Source: JBDNIO01 sp041688215 (lineage in GTDB: Bacteria; Pseudomonadota; Gammaproteobacteria; Nevskiales; Salinisphaeraceae). Taken from it: DNA of 45,019 nt. Shown here one piece after another: positions 33,422 through 40,569 of this stretch. The stretch is from the NCBI GenBank assembly GCA_041688215.1, contig JBDNIO010000234.1, forward strand, positions 1 to 45,019, read 5' to 3'. Both the position numbers and the translations under genes were made by a program. The notes beneath the pieces are model-generated. The model worked only from the letters and a program-made list of their open reading frames with translations. It was not told the DNA's origin and made no database searches. Position 1 is the first letter of the stretch. Every line of letters begins with the position of its first letter.

Positions 33422-34474
33422 ATGGGTCTACGCGCGCTCATTTTAACTATGCTTCCTCAGATCAGGCTACTCACCTTCATCGTCGTCCTGGCGTTTATGG
33501 CAGGCTGCGAGCGCGAGCCGGAAAGCCTGAAGTTCTCCGGCGCCACGATGGGCACCACCTATCACGTTACCCTCGCCAAGCCCCCGGCGGATCTGGAAGC
33601 CGAAAAACTGGAAGCACAGGTTGCCTCGGTGCTGGACGCGGTCAACGAGCAGATGTCTACCTACCGCGAGGACTCACAACTCTCGCGCATAAATCAAAGC
33701 AAGGGTAAAACCTGGGTTCCGGTTTCGCCAGAACTGCTGGCGCTGATCAAACAGGCCAGCGATATCAACTCCCGTACACGGGGGGCGTTTGATATTACGG
33801 TAGGCCCGCTGGTGAACCTGTGGGGCTTTGGCCCCGAGCACAAGCAGGACGAAGTGCCCGCCGAGGCGGCGATTGCCGAGAGCCTGCGGTTGGTCGGTTT
33901 TAATAATATTATCCTGCGCAATCAACCGCCTGTGGTAAGTAAAAAGCAGGACAAGGTCTATATTGACCTTTCCGCCATCGCCAAGGGCTACGGCGTAGAT
34001 CAGGTTGCGGCCACGCTAGCTGGATACGGCCTGGACCGCTATCTGGTTGAGATCGGCGGCGAGCTTTTCGGGCGCGGGCTGAACACCGAGGGAAAACCCT
34101 GGCAAGTCGCGGTAGAGCGGCCTGTCCGCGGAGCGCGGAAAATTGAACTCGTGGTTAATCTGCAAGGCCGGGGCATGGCCACGTCTGGCGATTACCGTAA
34201 TTTCTTTGAAGCCGACGGCAAACAGTATTCACATACTATCGACCCGCGCACTGGACGCCCGGTGACGCATGATCTGCACGCGGTAACCGTATTGGCCGCA
34301 ACAACCGCGCAGGCCGATGCGCTGGCCACAGCCCTGCTGGTGATGGGCCCGAAGGCGGGATTAGCGTTTGCCCGGCAGGAAAAAATAGCCGCCTTGTTTA
34401 TCAGCGGCAGCAACGGCGCGTATACTGAGGCCAAGACTCAGCAATTCTCAGCCCATGTGAGTAAAGTCCAATGA
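33422..34474 (+). CDS. apbE: FAD:protein FMN transferase, lipoprotein
   Basis: ApbE transfers FMN from FAD to the threonine of S-G-A-T motifs, here in NqrB and NqrC. The chosen ATG at 33422 gives 350 residues with a lipoprotein signal ending at FMAGC, so the mature protein is tethered to the membrane on the periplasmic side; ATG 33449 is an alternative that keeps the signal. Catalytic-domain landmarks are SGATMGTTYHV, FDITVGPLVNLWGFGP, YIDLSAIAKGYGVDQV and the final HDLHAVTVLAATTAQADALATAL (partly cited). Its stop overlaps the nqrM start by four bases, placing both in the nqr operon. Confidence 0.94.
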   Translation: MGLRALILTMLPQIRLLTFIVVLAFMAGCEREPESLKFSGATMGTTYHVTLAKPPADLEAEKLEAQVASVLDAVNEQMSTYREDSQLSRINQSKGKTWVPVSPELLALIKQASDINSRTRGAFDITVGPLVNLWGFGPEHKQDEVPAEAAIAESLRLVGFNNIILRNQPPVVSKKQDKVYIDLSAIAKGYGVDQVAATLAGYGLDRYLVEIGGELFGRGLNTEGKPWQVAVERPVRGARKIELVVNLQGRGMATSGDYRNFFEADGKQYSHTIDPRTGRPVTHDLHAVTVLAATTAQADALATALLVMGPKAGLAFARQEKIAALFISGSNGAYTEAKTQQFSAHVSKVQ

Positions 34475-34656
34475 TGATATTTTTTACAGCATTCGCGGTA
34501 ATGGTGCTGGTAGTACTGGCGATGTCGGTAGGCGTAATGTTTTCCGGGCGCGAAATAAAAGGTACCTGCGGCGGCATCAATAATTTTGAAGGTGGCGCCT
34601 GCGAACTCTGTGGCGCCACATCCGAGTGCGACGCGCCGGAAAAGCCACAGGCGTAG
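34471..34656 (+). CDS. nqrM: Na+-NQR maturation protein NqrM
   Basis: NqrM (former DUF539) is a small membrane protein needed for assembly of Na+-NQR, thought to deliver iron for the NqrD/NqrE centre. The 61-residue protein has one N-terminal hydrophobic helix (residues about 2-26) followed by a cysteine-bearing region: GTCGGINNFEG and CELCGATSEC. The start overlaps the apbE stop as ATGA. Its presence indicates that the whole Na+-NQR maturation set (apbE and nqrM) is encoded with the structural genes. Confidence 0.93.
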   Translation: MMIFFTAFAVMVLVVLAMSVGVMFSGREIKGTCGGINNFEGGACELCGATSECDAPEKPQA

Positions 34657-34681
34657 TACGGTAATTTTGGGAGAGTTGGCC

Positions 34682-35077
34682 ATGCTACATTCAGTAACCG
34701 TAAAAGACCACATGTCGGCCAACCTGGTTACATTCAGCACCGATATGGATGTGCTGCGCGCCATCCACCTGCTGCTGGAAAATGGCATTACCGGCGCCCC
34801 GGTTACCGATAATCTGGGCAATGTGGTTGGGTTCCTGTCCGAGCGGGATTGCTTGAAAGTGGCCATGGACGCCTGCTACCACGAAGAGTGGGGCGGCAAG
34901 GTGCAGCAATATATGACGCCCGAAGTCGTTACTGTGGATGCCGACCAGAGCATTCTGGAAGTCGCACGCCTGTTCAGTAATATGGGCTTCAAGGCGCTGC
35001 CGGTGATGGACGATAACCGTCTGGTAGGCAGCATTTCCCGCAGCGACGTGCTGCGCGCGTTTCAGTCTATTCGTTAG
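34682..35077 (+). CDS. Two-CBS-domain protein
   Basis: This 131-residue protein consists of two CBS motifs: residues about 5-60 (VKDHMSANLVTFSTDMDVLRAI, GITGAPVTDNLGNVVGFLSERD) and about 75-130 (YMTPEVVTVDADQSILEVA, FKALPVMDDNRLVGSISRSDVL). CBS pairs bind adenine nucleotides and act as energy or ion-strength sensors. The ATG at 34682 is preceded by GGGAGAG, and the gene lies 25 bases after nqrM on the same strand, so it may be the last gene of the nqr transcript. A sensory link to NQR is inferred from position only. Confidence 0.88.
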   Translation: MLHSVTVKDHMSANLVTFSTDMDVLRAIHLLLENGITGAPVTDNLGNVVGFLSERDCLKVAMDACYHEEWGGKVQQYMTPEVVTVDADQSILEVARLFSNMGFKALPVMDDNRLVGSISRSDVLRAFQSIR

Positions 35078-35103
35078 CTTTTAAAGCCTGAAAAAAACTC
35101 GCG

Positions 35104-36246
35104 TCAGTCGGCAACCAGAAGGGCGCCGTCGCGCTTGAGTCCCTCGATTTCATCAGCGCTGTAGCCGGCTTGCGCCAATACCGTTTCACCGTCTGCGCCT
35201 ACCGGATGCTGACCCACAGGCTGTTCCGGAGTCGTGCGTGAAAACCGCGGTGCCGGTGCATGTTGCGTAATCCCGTCAAGTTCAAAAAACGTATTGCGCG
35301 CCTGGTTGTGCGGGTGTTTGGGCGCTTCATGTAAATCCAGCACGGGCGCGAAACAGACATCGCTACCCTCCATGATTTCGCACCACTGGTTTTGGGTTTT
35401 TGTTTTGAATACCCGCGCAAGTTCTGTTTTTAGCTCTGGCCAGCGTGCCGGGTTCATTTGTGCAGAAAACACTTTCGCATCCACGCAGGTACGTGCAAGC
35501 AGCTCGGCGTAGAACTGCGGCTCGATTGCGCCTATGGAAACGAATTTCCCGTCTGCCGTTTCATAGGTATCGTAGAAATGCGCTGCGCCATCGAGTAGGT
35601 TCACCCCTCGCTCGGCACCATTCCACAGGCCGGTGGCAGTCCAGCCGTATTGCATCCACATCAGCTGAGCCGCGCCGTCTACCATGGCCGCGTCTACTAT
35701 CTGGCCTTCGCCCGATTTGAGCGCTTCAAACAGCGCACTGACAACGCCAAAAGCCAGCAGCATGCCGCCGCCGCCCATATCCCCAATCAGGTTCAGCGGG
35801 ATGGCCGGTTTTTCACCCGCCGGGCCAATGGCGTGCAACGCGCCTGAGAGTGCAATGTAGTTGATGTCGTGCCCGGCGGCCTGGGCCAGTGGGCCATCCT
35901 GGCCCCAACCGGTCATGCGGCCATAAACCAGTTTCGGGTTGCGTTTGCGGCACACATCCGGACCTATGCCCAGACGTTCGGTAATGCCAGGGCGGAATCC
36001 TTCAATCAGTGCATCGGCCTCGTCGGTCAGCCGCAAGAGGGCCTCGACGCCGGCCGCAGATTTCAGATTCAGCGCGACGGATTTCTTGCCGCGCAGGCTG
36101 ATGTCGCCCCGGTGCATGGGCGAGGCCTTTGCACTGCGCTCCACGCGAATGACTTCGGCGCCCATGTCTGCGAGCATCATGCCCGCCATGGGGCAGGGGC
36201 CCAGCCCCGCCAGTTCGATAACGCATATTCCCTTCAGTGGTCCCAT
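35104..36246 (-). CDS. CaiB/BaiF CoA-transferase family, alpha-methylacyl-CoA racemase type
   Basis: This 380-residue protein belongs to class III CoA transferases and most resembles alpha-methylacyl-CoA racemase, which epimerises 2-methyl-branched acyl-CoAs in branched-chain or sterol side-chain breakdown. Evidence: MGPLKGICVIELAGLGPCPMA at the start (shortened), RVERSAKASPMHRGD, YGRMTGWGQDGPLAQAAGHD with the candidate catalytic His, and LIGDMGGGGMLLAFG with the candidate Asp. I chose ATG 36246 to match the family N-terminus; GTG at 36255 would add three residues. It converges with the CBS gene and lies about 60 bases downstream of the GST gene on the same strand. Confidence 0.88.
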   Translation of the reverse strand: MGPLKGICVIELAGLGPCPMAGMMLADMGAEVIRVERSAKASPMHRGDISLRGKKSVALNLKSAAGVEALLRLTDEADALIEGFRPGITERLGIGPDVCRKRNPKLVYGRMTGWGQDGPLAQAAGHDINYIALSGALHAIGPAGEKPAIPLNLIGDMGGGGMLLAFGVVSALFEALKSGEGQIVDAAMVDGAAQLMWMQYGWTATGLWNGAERGVNLLDGAAHFYDTYETADGKFVSIGAIEPQFYAELLARTCVDAKVFSAQMNPARWPELKTELARVFKTKTQNQWCEIMEGSDVCFAPVLDLHEAPKHPHNQARNTFFELDGITQHAPAPRFSRTTPEQPVGQHPVGADGETVLAQAGYSADEIEGLKRDGALLVAD

Positions 36247-36305
36247 AGTCTGCACTTGTTCCTGTTTGCGGTGTAAACGATTCGCCAGTGTGATCGCGCT
36301 GGACG

Positions 36306-37196
36306 CTACTGCGAGTTCTCTTGCTCTGCGGGCGCGAGTTTGTCCTGGGTCCGCAGTTCAAAATCGCTTGCGTCGTGGCGCTCCAGCAGCTGTTTCTCAG
36401 GCTCGCCCCAGGCGCGGTTGACCATGCGGCCGCGTTGTACGGCGGGACGTTTTTCTATTTCCTGTGCCCAGCGTCGGACATTTTCATAGGTCTGTACCTG
36501 CAGGAATCCCCCCGCGTCATATAGCCGTCCCATGGCCAGCGCCCCGTACCACGGCCAAGTCGCGATATCGGCAATGGTGTATTCATTGCCCGCCAGGAAC
36601 TGGTTGTCCGCAAGGCGACGATCCAGCACATCGAGTTCGCGTTTTACTTCCATGGCGAAGCGATCGATGGCGTATTCGATCTTCTCCGGCGCGTAGGCAT
36701 AGAAATGGCCGAAGCCGCCGCCCAGATACGGAGCGCTGCCCATCTGCCAGAACAGCCAGTTCATCGCCTCGGTACGGGTTGGCGTATCCGATGGCATAAA
36801 CTCACCAAACTTTTCAGCCAGGTAAAGCAGGATCGAGCCGGACTCGAATATGCGTAGCGGCGCAGGCGTACTGTGGTCTACCATCACCGGAATCTTGGAA
36901 TTCGGGTTGATTTCCACGTAGCCGCTGGAGAACTGATCCCCTTCCGAAATATCGATTATCCACGCATCGTATTCAGCCCCGGTATGCCCAAGCGCCAGCA
37001 GCTCTTCGAGCATTACGGTTACTTTTACGCCGTTGGGTGTGGCCAGCGAGTAAAGCTGTAACGGGTGTTTGCCTACGGATAACTTTTTATCATGCGTTGG
37101 CCCGGCGATAGGGCGATTGATGCTGGCAAACTTGCCGCCGCTCTCTTTGTCCCAGGTCCAGACGGCGGGCGGGGTATAAGTGCTTTCCTGATTCAT
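36306..37196 (-). CDS. yghU: Glutathione-dependent disulfide-bond oxidoreductase, YghU-like GST
   Basis: YghU proteins are Nu-class glutathione S-transferases that bind two glutathiones and reduce organic disulfides or peroxides. The 296-residue protein has the long N-terminal arm typical of YghU (TWDKESGGKFASINRPIAGP), then the thioredoxin-like domain (HPLQLYSLATPNGVKVTVML, NPNSKIPVMVD, IFESGSILLYLAEKFG) and the helical domain (FLAGNEYTIADIATWPWY). The ATG at 37196 has AAGGAG eight bases upstream, which decides against the TTG at 37202. Together with gshA it points to active glutathione metabolism. Confidence 0.93.
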   Translation of the reverse strand: MNQESTYTPPAVWTWDKESGGKFASINRPIAGPTHDKKLSVGKHPLQLYSLATPNGVKVTVMLEELLALGHTGAEYDAWIIDISEGDQFSSGYVEINPNSKIPVMVDHSTPAPLRIFESGSILLYLAEKFGEFMPSDTPTRTEAMNWLFWQMGSAPYLGGGFGHFYAYAPEKIEYAIDRFAMEVKRELDVLDRRLADNQFLAGNEYTIADIATWPWYGALAMGRLYDAGGFLQVQTYENVRRWAQEIEKRPAVQRGRMVNRAWGEPEKQLLERHDASDFELRTQDKLAPAEQENSQ

Positions 37197-37247
37197 TATC
37201 AAGGCTCCTTGGTGCTGAGAGGTTGTAGCGCGACAGCATACACGCTG

Positions 37248-37679
37248 TCATCCTGGCGTGTGCATCGTCCGCATACGTTGCAGCCAACGGGCAAGCAACC
37301 CTCCGGCAAGCATCGCCGGAATGAATATGATGGCCTCGTGGGGGTTAACCGCGCGTCCGGCGAGCGCGGGGCCTGGACAATAGCCTGCCAAGCCCCAACC
37401 CACCCCAAACAACGCGGCGCCCGTCACCAAGCTGGCATCCAGTCTGGTGACTGTAGGTAAATGGAAGCCTTGTTTGAACACAGGTTTTTTACGCCCAAGA
37501 ACCCAGCGATAGCCGGGGTAGGTCACCAGTATTGCACCACCCATGACTAGTGCCAGGCTGGGGTCAAAATATCCGAATATATCCAGAAAGTTGAGAACTT
37601 TGTCCGGATCCACCATATGCGACAGCGCCAGACCCACGCCGAAAACAATGCCTGCGCATAGCGCGCTCATCTGTTTCAT
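37248..37679 (-). CDS. YeeE/YedE family (DUF6691) membrane protein
   Basis: This 143-residue membrane protein resembles the second half of split YeeE/YedE-type transporters, which import thiosulfate or other sulfur compounds. It has four hydrophobic segments and the characteristic motifs GIVFGVGLALSHMVDPDKVL, NFLDIFGYFDPSLALVMGGA, and LVTGAALFGVGWGLAGYCPGPA, with the conserved cysteine in GYCPGP. Its ATG overlaps the TGA of an upstream partner fragment. The partner gene is almost completely lost, so the transporter half is probably not functional on its own. Confidence 0.85.
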   Translation of the reverse strand: MKQMSALCAGIVFGVGLALSHMVDPDKVLNFLDIFGYFDPSLALVMGGAILVTYPGYRWVLGRKKPVFKQGFHLPTVTRLDASLVTGAALFGVGWGLAGYCPGPALAGRAVNPHEAIIFIPAMLAGGLLARWLQRMRTMHTPG

Positions 37680-37744
37680 GGGCCGACTGCCAGAACGTGT
37701 CGTAATACAAACGCGGCCAAAACCCCGGTGAACATGAAAATCGC
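37676..37744 (-). pseudogene. C-terminal stub of the partner YeeE/YedE gene
   Basis: Reading the minus strand into the TGA at 37676-37678 gives AIFMFTGVLAAFVLRHVLAV, a hydrophobic tail that fits the end of the first YeeE/YedE half and overlaps the next gene's ATG. Upstream of about 37745 the similarity stops, and the opposite strand begins to read as a TauE/SafE protein. The stub marks a deletion or rearrangement breakpoint that removed nearly all of this gene. Confidence 0.6.
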
Positions 37745-37747
37745 AGT

Positions 37748-38392
37748 CTGCTCGAAGTACGTATTGCGCTCATATTTGCTTCCACCGGCATCATAGGTGC
37801 ACCCGCAGGCGACGCCGTGTCAGACGTTGTAATAATCGTCGGATTCTCGCTGCTTATGCTCGTAGTAGGTACCCGCATGCTGATGCACGCACGCAGTACA
37901 CCGGCCGCATCCGGCGTGGTGCGCGCGGGGTTAACCCGTACTGCAGATAGCGTCGGCGGCGGGCCAGTATGCCGCTACAGCGAAGATGGGGTTCTGCGTT
38001 TGAACGCACCATGCAGCGCTGCACTCGCCGCCGCGGGTTTGCTGGTCGGATTCCTGTCCGGATTTTTTGGGGTAGGGGGTGATTTTCTCATTGTGCCCGC
38101 GCTGCTGGTAATTACCCAGATGAGTATTCATCGCGCAGTCGCCACCTCGTTACTGGTAATCACCCTCATCGACATATAAGGCGTTGGCATGGCAATCCTC
38201 ACCGGCCGGGAATTACCCTGGATTACCACTGCACTGTTTGTATTGGGCGGCATAACCGGCATGTTGCTGGGGCGGCGTCTGACCGCGCGGCTGGCAGGCC
38301 AGGTACTGCAGCAGGTATTTGCAGTCGGCATTCTGCTCATGGGCAGCGCCATGCTTGCGGAATATTATCTGGGCGAATTTTCTACTCTTTGA
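37748..38392 (+). pseudogene. Sulfite/sulfur exporter TauE/SafE family, truncated and with an internal stop
   Basis: The frame beginning LLEVRIALIFASTGIIGAPAG near 37748 reads as the interior of a TauE/SafE (TSUP) permease, so the N-terminal part is missing. It continues through LLVGFLSGFFGVGGDFLIVPAL and the conserved ATSLLVITLIDI, then meets an in-frame TAA at 38177-38179. Directly after it the same frame resumes (GVGMAILTGRELPWITTALF) to the natural end at 38392. A single base change would restore the second half. In relatives such permeases are linked with YeeE/YedE and persulfide dioxygenase genes, which fits the neighbouring remnants. Confidence 0.8.
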
Positions 38393-38404
38393 TACACGGG
38401 AGAA

Positions 38405-38578
38405 ATAGTCGTTCTTTTCAGACAGCTAATTGATAACGAGAGCAGCACCTATACCTACCTGATCGCGTCCGGTATTGGCCGTGAAGCCTTGATTATTGAT
38501 CCAGTAAAAGGCGGGTCAGCGCGAAGACGCGGTATTCATATGGCCACGCAAAATAAGTTGCGCAGGACCATTAGATAA
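38405..38578 (+). pseudogene. N-terminal fragment of a persulfide dioxygenase-like MBL-fold protein
   Basis: The plus-strand frame VVLFRQLIDNESSTYTYLIA, then SGIGREALIIDPVK, matches the start of ETHE1/Blh-type metallo-beta-lactamases that oxidise glutathione persulfide. The expected start codon reads ATA (38405-38407). Similarity ends after the DPV motif, before any metal-binding HxHxDH, and the frame stops at 38578. This is a dead fragment of about 35 recognisable residues. Confidence 0.65.
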
Positions 38579-38613
38579 ATTCCGCTCGTATTGGGCATTT
38601 GGAGCATGAGAGC

Positions 38614-38826
38614 ATGAAACCATCAATCAACTTGACCGCAGCCGAGGATGATCCGCAATGGCTTGCAAACCGCGCAGCACTGGTTTTACGCCTGCGACGG
38701 GTCGAAGGGCAGTTGCGTGGTCTCCAGGCCATGATCGAGCGCGAACTCTCCTGCGCACACCTGAGCAGCGCGGACGCAAAGACGCGCCTGTCCTACGTCA
38801 CGGAGCTGCTTTCCAAATACGGCTGA
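38614..38826 (+). pseudogene. Truncated CsoR/FrmR-family (DUF156) regulator
   Basis: The 70-residue ORF has the family core helix LRLRRVEGQLRGLQAMIERELSC (shortened here), with the arginine-rich DNA-contacting pattern and the following cysteine. After that the sequence departs from the family: the expected Q-L-A-A-x-R helix with the second cysteine is absent. CsoR-like sulfur sensors (CstR/BigR-type partners) often control YeeE, TauE and persulfide dioxygenase genes, so this was probably the operon's repressor. The following 38827-38942 stretch has nothing I can recognise. Confidence 0.6.
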
Positions 38827-38942
38827 TGGTCCACAGGGGTAGCGTTGCGTCGATAGCGGCGCACTTAGCGCCCATCATCCCGGTGCTGGGTTTGTCTGCA
38901 AGTGCACTGAGTCGTGTTCTGCATCGCCACGGGTTGAACCGT

Positions 38943-39034
38943 TCACGAGAAAATACGCGACAGGAACAAAAAGAACACGGCGCCCAAAATACACAACCCG
39001 GCCCACAGGTAGTCCAGCGTGAGCCGTTCCTTCA
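38943..39034 (-). pseudogene. DUF486 (DMT-like) membrane protein, C-terminal part
   Basis: MKERLTLDYLWAGLCILGAV and the following FFLFLSRIFS form the last hydrophobic helix of a DUF486 small membrane protein of the drug/metabolite transporter superfamily. The N-terminal part of the same gene lies at 40184-40361, on the far side of an ISL3 remnant. Removing the insert and one copy of the flanking 11-bp repeat joins the two parts in frame. Confidence 0.75.
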
Positions 39035-39045
39035 TATAGAAAATC
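39035..39045. repeat. Target-site duplication, left copy
   Basis: TATAGAAAATC at 39035-39045 recurs identically at 40184-40194. The left copy ends one base before the GGCTCC terminus of the ISL3 remnant. ISL3 elements usually make 8-bp duplications, so part of the 11-bp match may be chance. Confidence 0.7.
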
Positions 39046-40183
39046 CGGCTCCTCGCTGTTTCAAGGGGGTAAGTTCTTGATGCCCCAAATCTGAAGATGG
39101 TAAAAGCATACCCTATGAGAGACATCGAGCTTTTTCAATTGGCCCTTGGCTTGAAACCACCGTGGCAGGTTTCATCAGCAGAATTCATCCTCGCACAAAA
39201 GCGTCTTGATATTAAGATTGATTTTGTCAGAGGAAGCGCTTTTTCCTGCCCTAAATGCGGTCAAGTCGCCTTAAAAGCATACGATACGGCAGAGAAAAGC
39301 TGGAGGCATTTGAACTTTTTCCAGCATGCAGCTTATTTAATCGCCAACGTGCCCAGAGTAGATTGCCCCAAGTGCGGTGTGCTGCTTATTGACAACATCC
39401 CCTGGGCTCGGCGGGACAGCGGGTTCACTCTCTTGTTTGAAGCCATGATTATGACTCTGGTCAAATCTATGTCGGTCAAGACTGTAGGCGCTTTTGTCGG
39501 TGAGCACGACACGCTAATCTGGCGTATTCTGCATCACTATGTCGATCAGGGCCGCGATCAGGCCGACCATTCCAACGTTAAACATGTCGGGGTCGATGAA
39601 ACTTCCAGCAAGCGAGGCCATAACTATGTAAGCCTGTTTGTCGACCTTTAGGAGGCCCAGATCCTCTTTGCAACTGCAGGTAAAGATGCTTCGACGGTTG
39701 AGCGTTTTGAGCAGGATCTGGTTGCCCACAACGGTTCCCATGAATCGATCACAGAGTTCTGTAGCGACATGTCTCCCGCATTCATCAAGGGGGTTAAAAG
39801 CAATTTTCCGGAAGCCCATCTGACCTTTGACAAATTCCACATTATGAAAATCGTCAATGCGGCGGTTGACGAAGTGCGGCGTCAAGAACAGAAGGAAAGG
39901 CCAGAATTGATCCGGACGCGCTATATATGGCTGCAGAATCCGACCAATTTAAAAGCATCACAGCTCAATACCCTGGAAGAATTACAGGTCAAAAAGCTCA
40001 ATCTGAAAACCATTCGCGCCTAGCATATCCGCTTAAACTTTCAGGATTTTTTTTACTCAACCACTAGAGACAGCGGAAACCTTTCTTTGAAAGTGGTATT
40101 TCTGGGCAACCCATAGCCGTTTGCAACCCATCATAGATGCAGCATATACGATCAAGCGTGAATGACGTTACAGATAAATAACT
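39046..40183 (+). mobile_element. Degenerate ISL3-family insertion sequence
   Basis: The left end reads GGCTCCTCGCTGTTTC (from 39047), the typical start of an ISL3 inverted repeat. A plus-strand transposase with several lesions follows. No matching inverted repeat is found at the right, and the transposase lacks its last ~90 residues, so the right-hand part has been lost even though an 11-bp direct repeat flanks the remnant. It lies inside the DUF486 gene. Confidence 0.8.
39115..40162 (+). pseudogene. ISL3-family transposase, multiply disrupted
   Basis: From ATG 39115 (MRDIELFQLALGL) the sequence has the ISL3 zinc-ribbon N-terminus (CPKCGQ, CPKCGV), the HTH region, and the start of the DDE domain (HVGVDETSSKRGHNYVSLF). 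An in-frame TAG interrupts at 39649-39651, after which the same frame continues (EAQILFATAGKDASTVERF, MSPAFIKGVKSNFPEAHLTF, DKFHIMKIVN). A second TAG lies at 40021-40023, and a frameshift follows before KWYFWATHSRLQPIIDAAYT. Similarity ends near 40160, before the catalytic Glu region. The element cannot move by itself. Confidence 0.88.
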
Positions 40184-40361
40184 TATAGAAAATCACTATT
40201 CTTTGGTGACATAGCCATTCGAACAGCGCGATACCCCAACTCAGCAAGGCGGCAATTACCCAATGGCGTCCTGGCATCGCTTTAAGATGCGCGTACCACG
40301 CGAAAGTCATGAACAGGTTGCTCAGACTGAGCAAACCGATGGTGATCAGGTAGGGTTGCAT
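40184..40361 (-). pseudogene. DUF486 (DMT-like) membrane protein, N-terminal part
   Basis: From ATG 40361 the frame reads MQPYLITIGLLSLSNLFMTF, then AWYAHLKAMPGRHWVIAALL and SWGIALFEWL, the first two helices of DUF486 proteins. It runs through the 11-bp repeat into the ISL3 remnant. The family's central residues (about 25, with an NRIG-like motif) are missing even after virtual excision of the insert, so the gene seems to have suffered an internal deletion as well. The first copy of the repeat on this side is at 40184-40194. Confidence 0.78.
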
Positions 40362-40501
40362 GGTTCGAGTTACCCAAAGGCGTGGTGCGGGAATTATATA
40401 TCGTAACGCACTGATATGGCTGTCAAAACTTCATAGAGTGGCCAAGGTTCTCAAATGCCTGGGAAACAAATGAGCGCGCTCAAATAATTATAATACGCGT
40501 T

Positions 40502-40530
40502 TGACAATCATTCTCATTTGCATTTAGTAT
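40502..40530 (+). promoter_or_regulatory. Promoter with Fur-type operator for the TonB receptor gene
   Basis: TTGACA at 40501-40506 and TAGTAT at 40525-40530 (18-base spacing) form a good sigma-70 promoter. TGACAATCATTCTCA at 40502-40516 matches the 7-1-7 Fur consensus TGATAATnATTATCA at 12 of 14 defined positions and covers the -35 and spacer. A further AT-rich stretch, AAATAATTATAAT (40482-40494), may hold a second site. Iron-dependent repression is expected. The rest of 40362-40569 shows nothing else. Confidence 0.8.
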
Positions 40531-40569
40531 CGCTTCTAAGGCAATGTCCTAACCCCCAAGGAGAACGCG

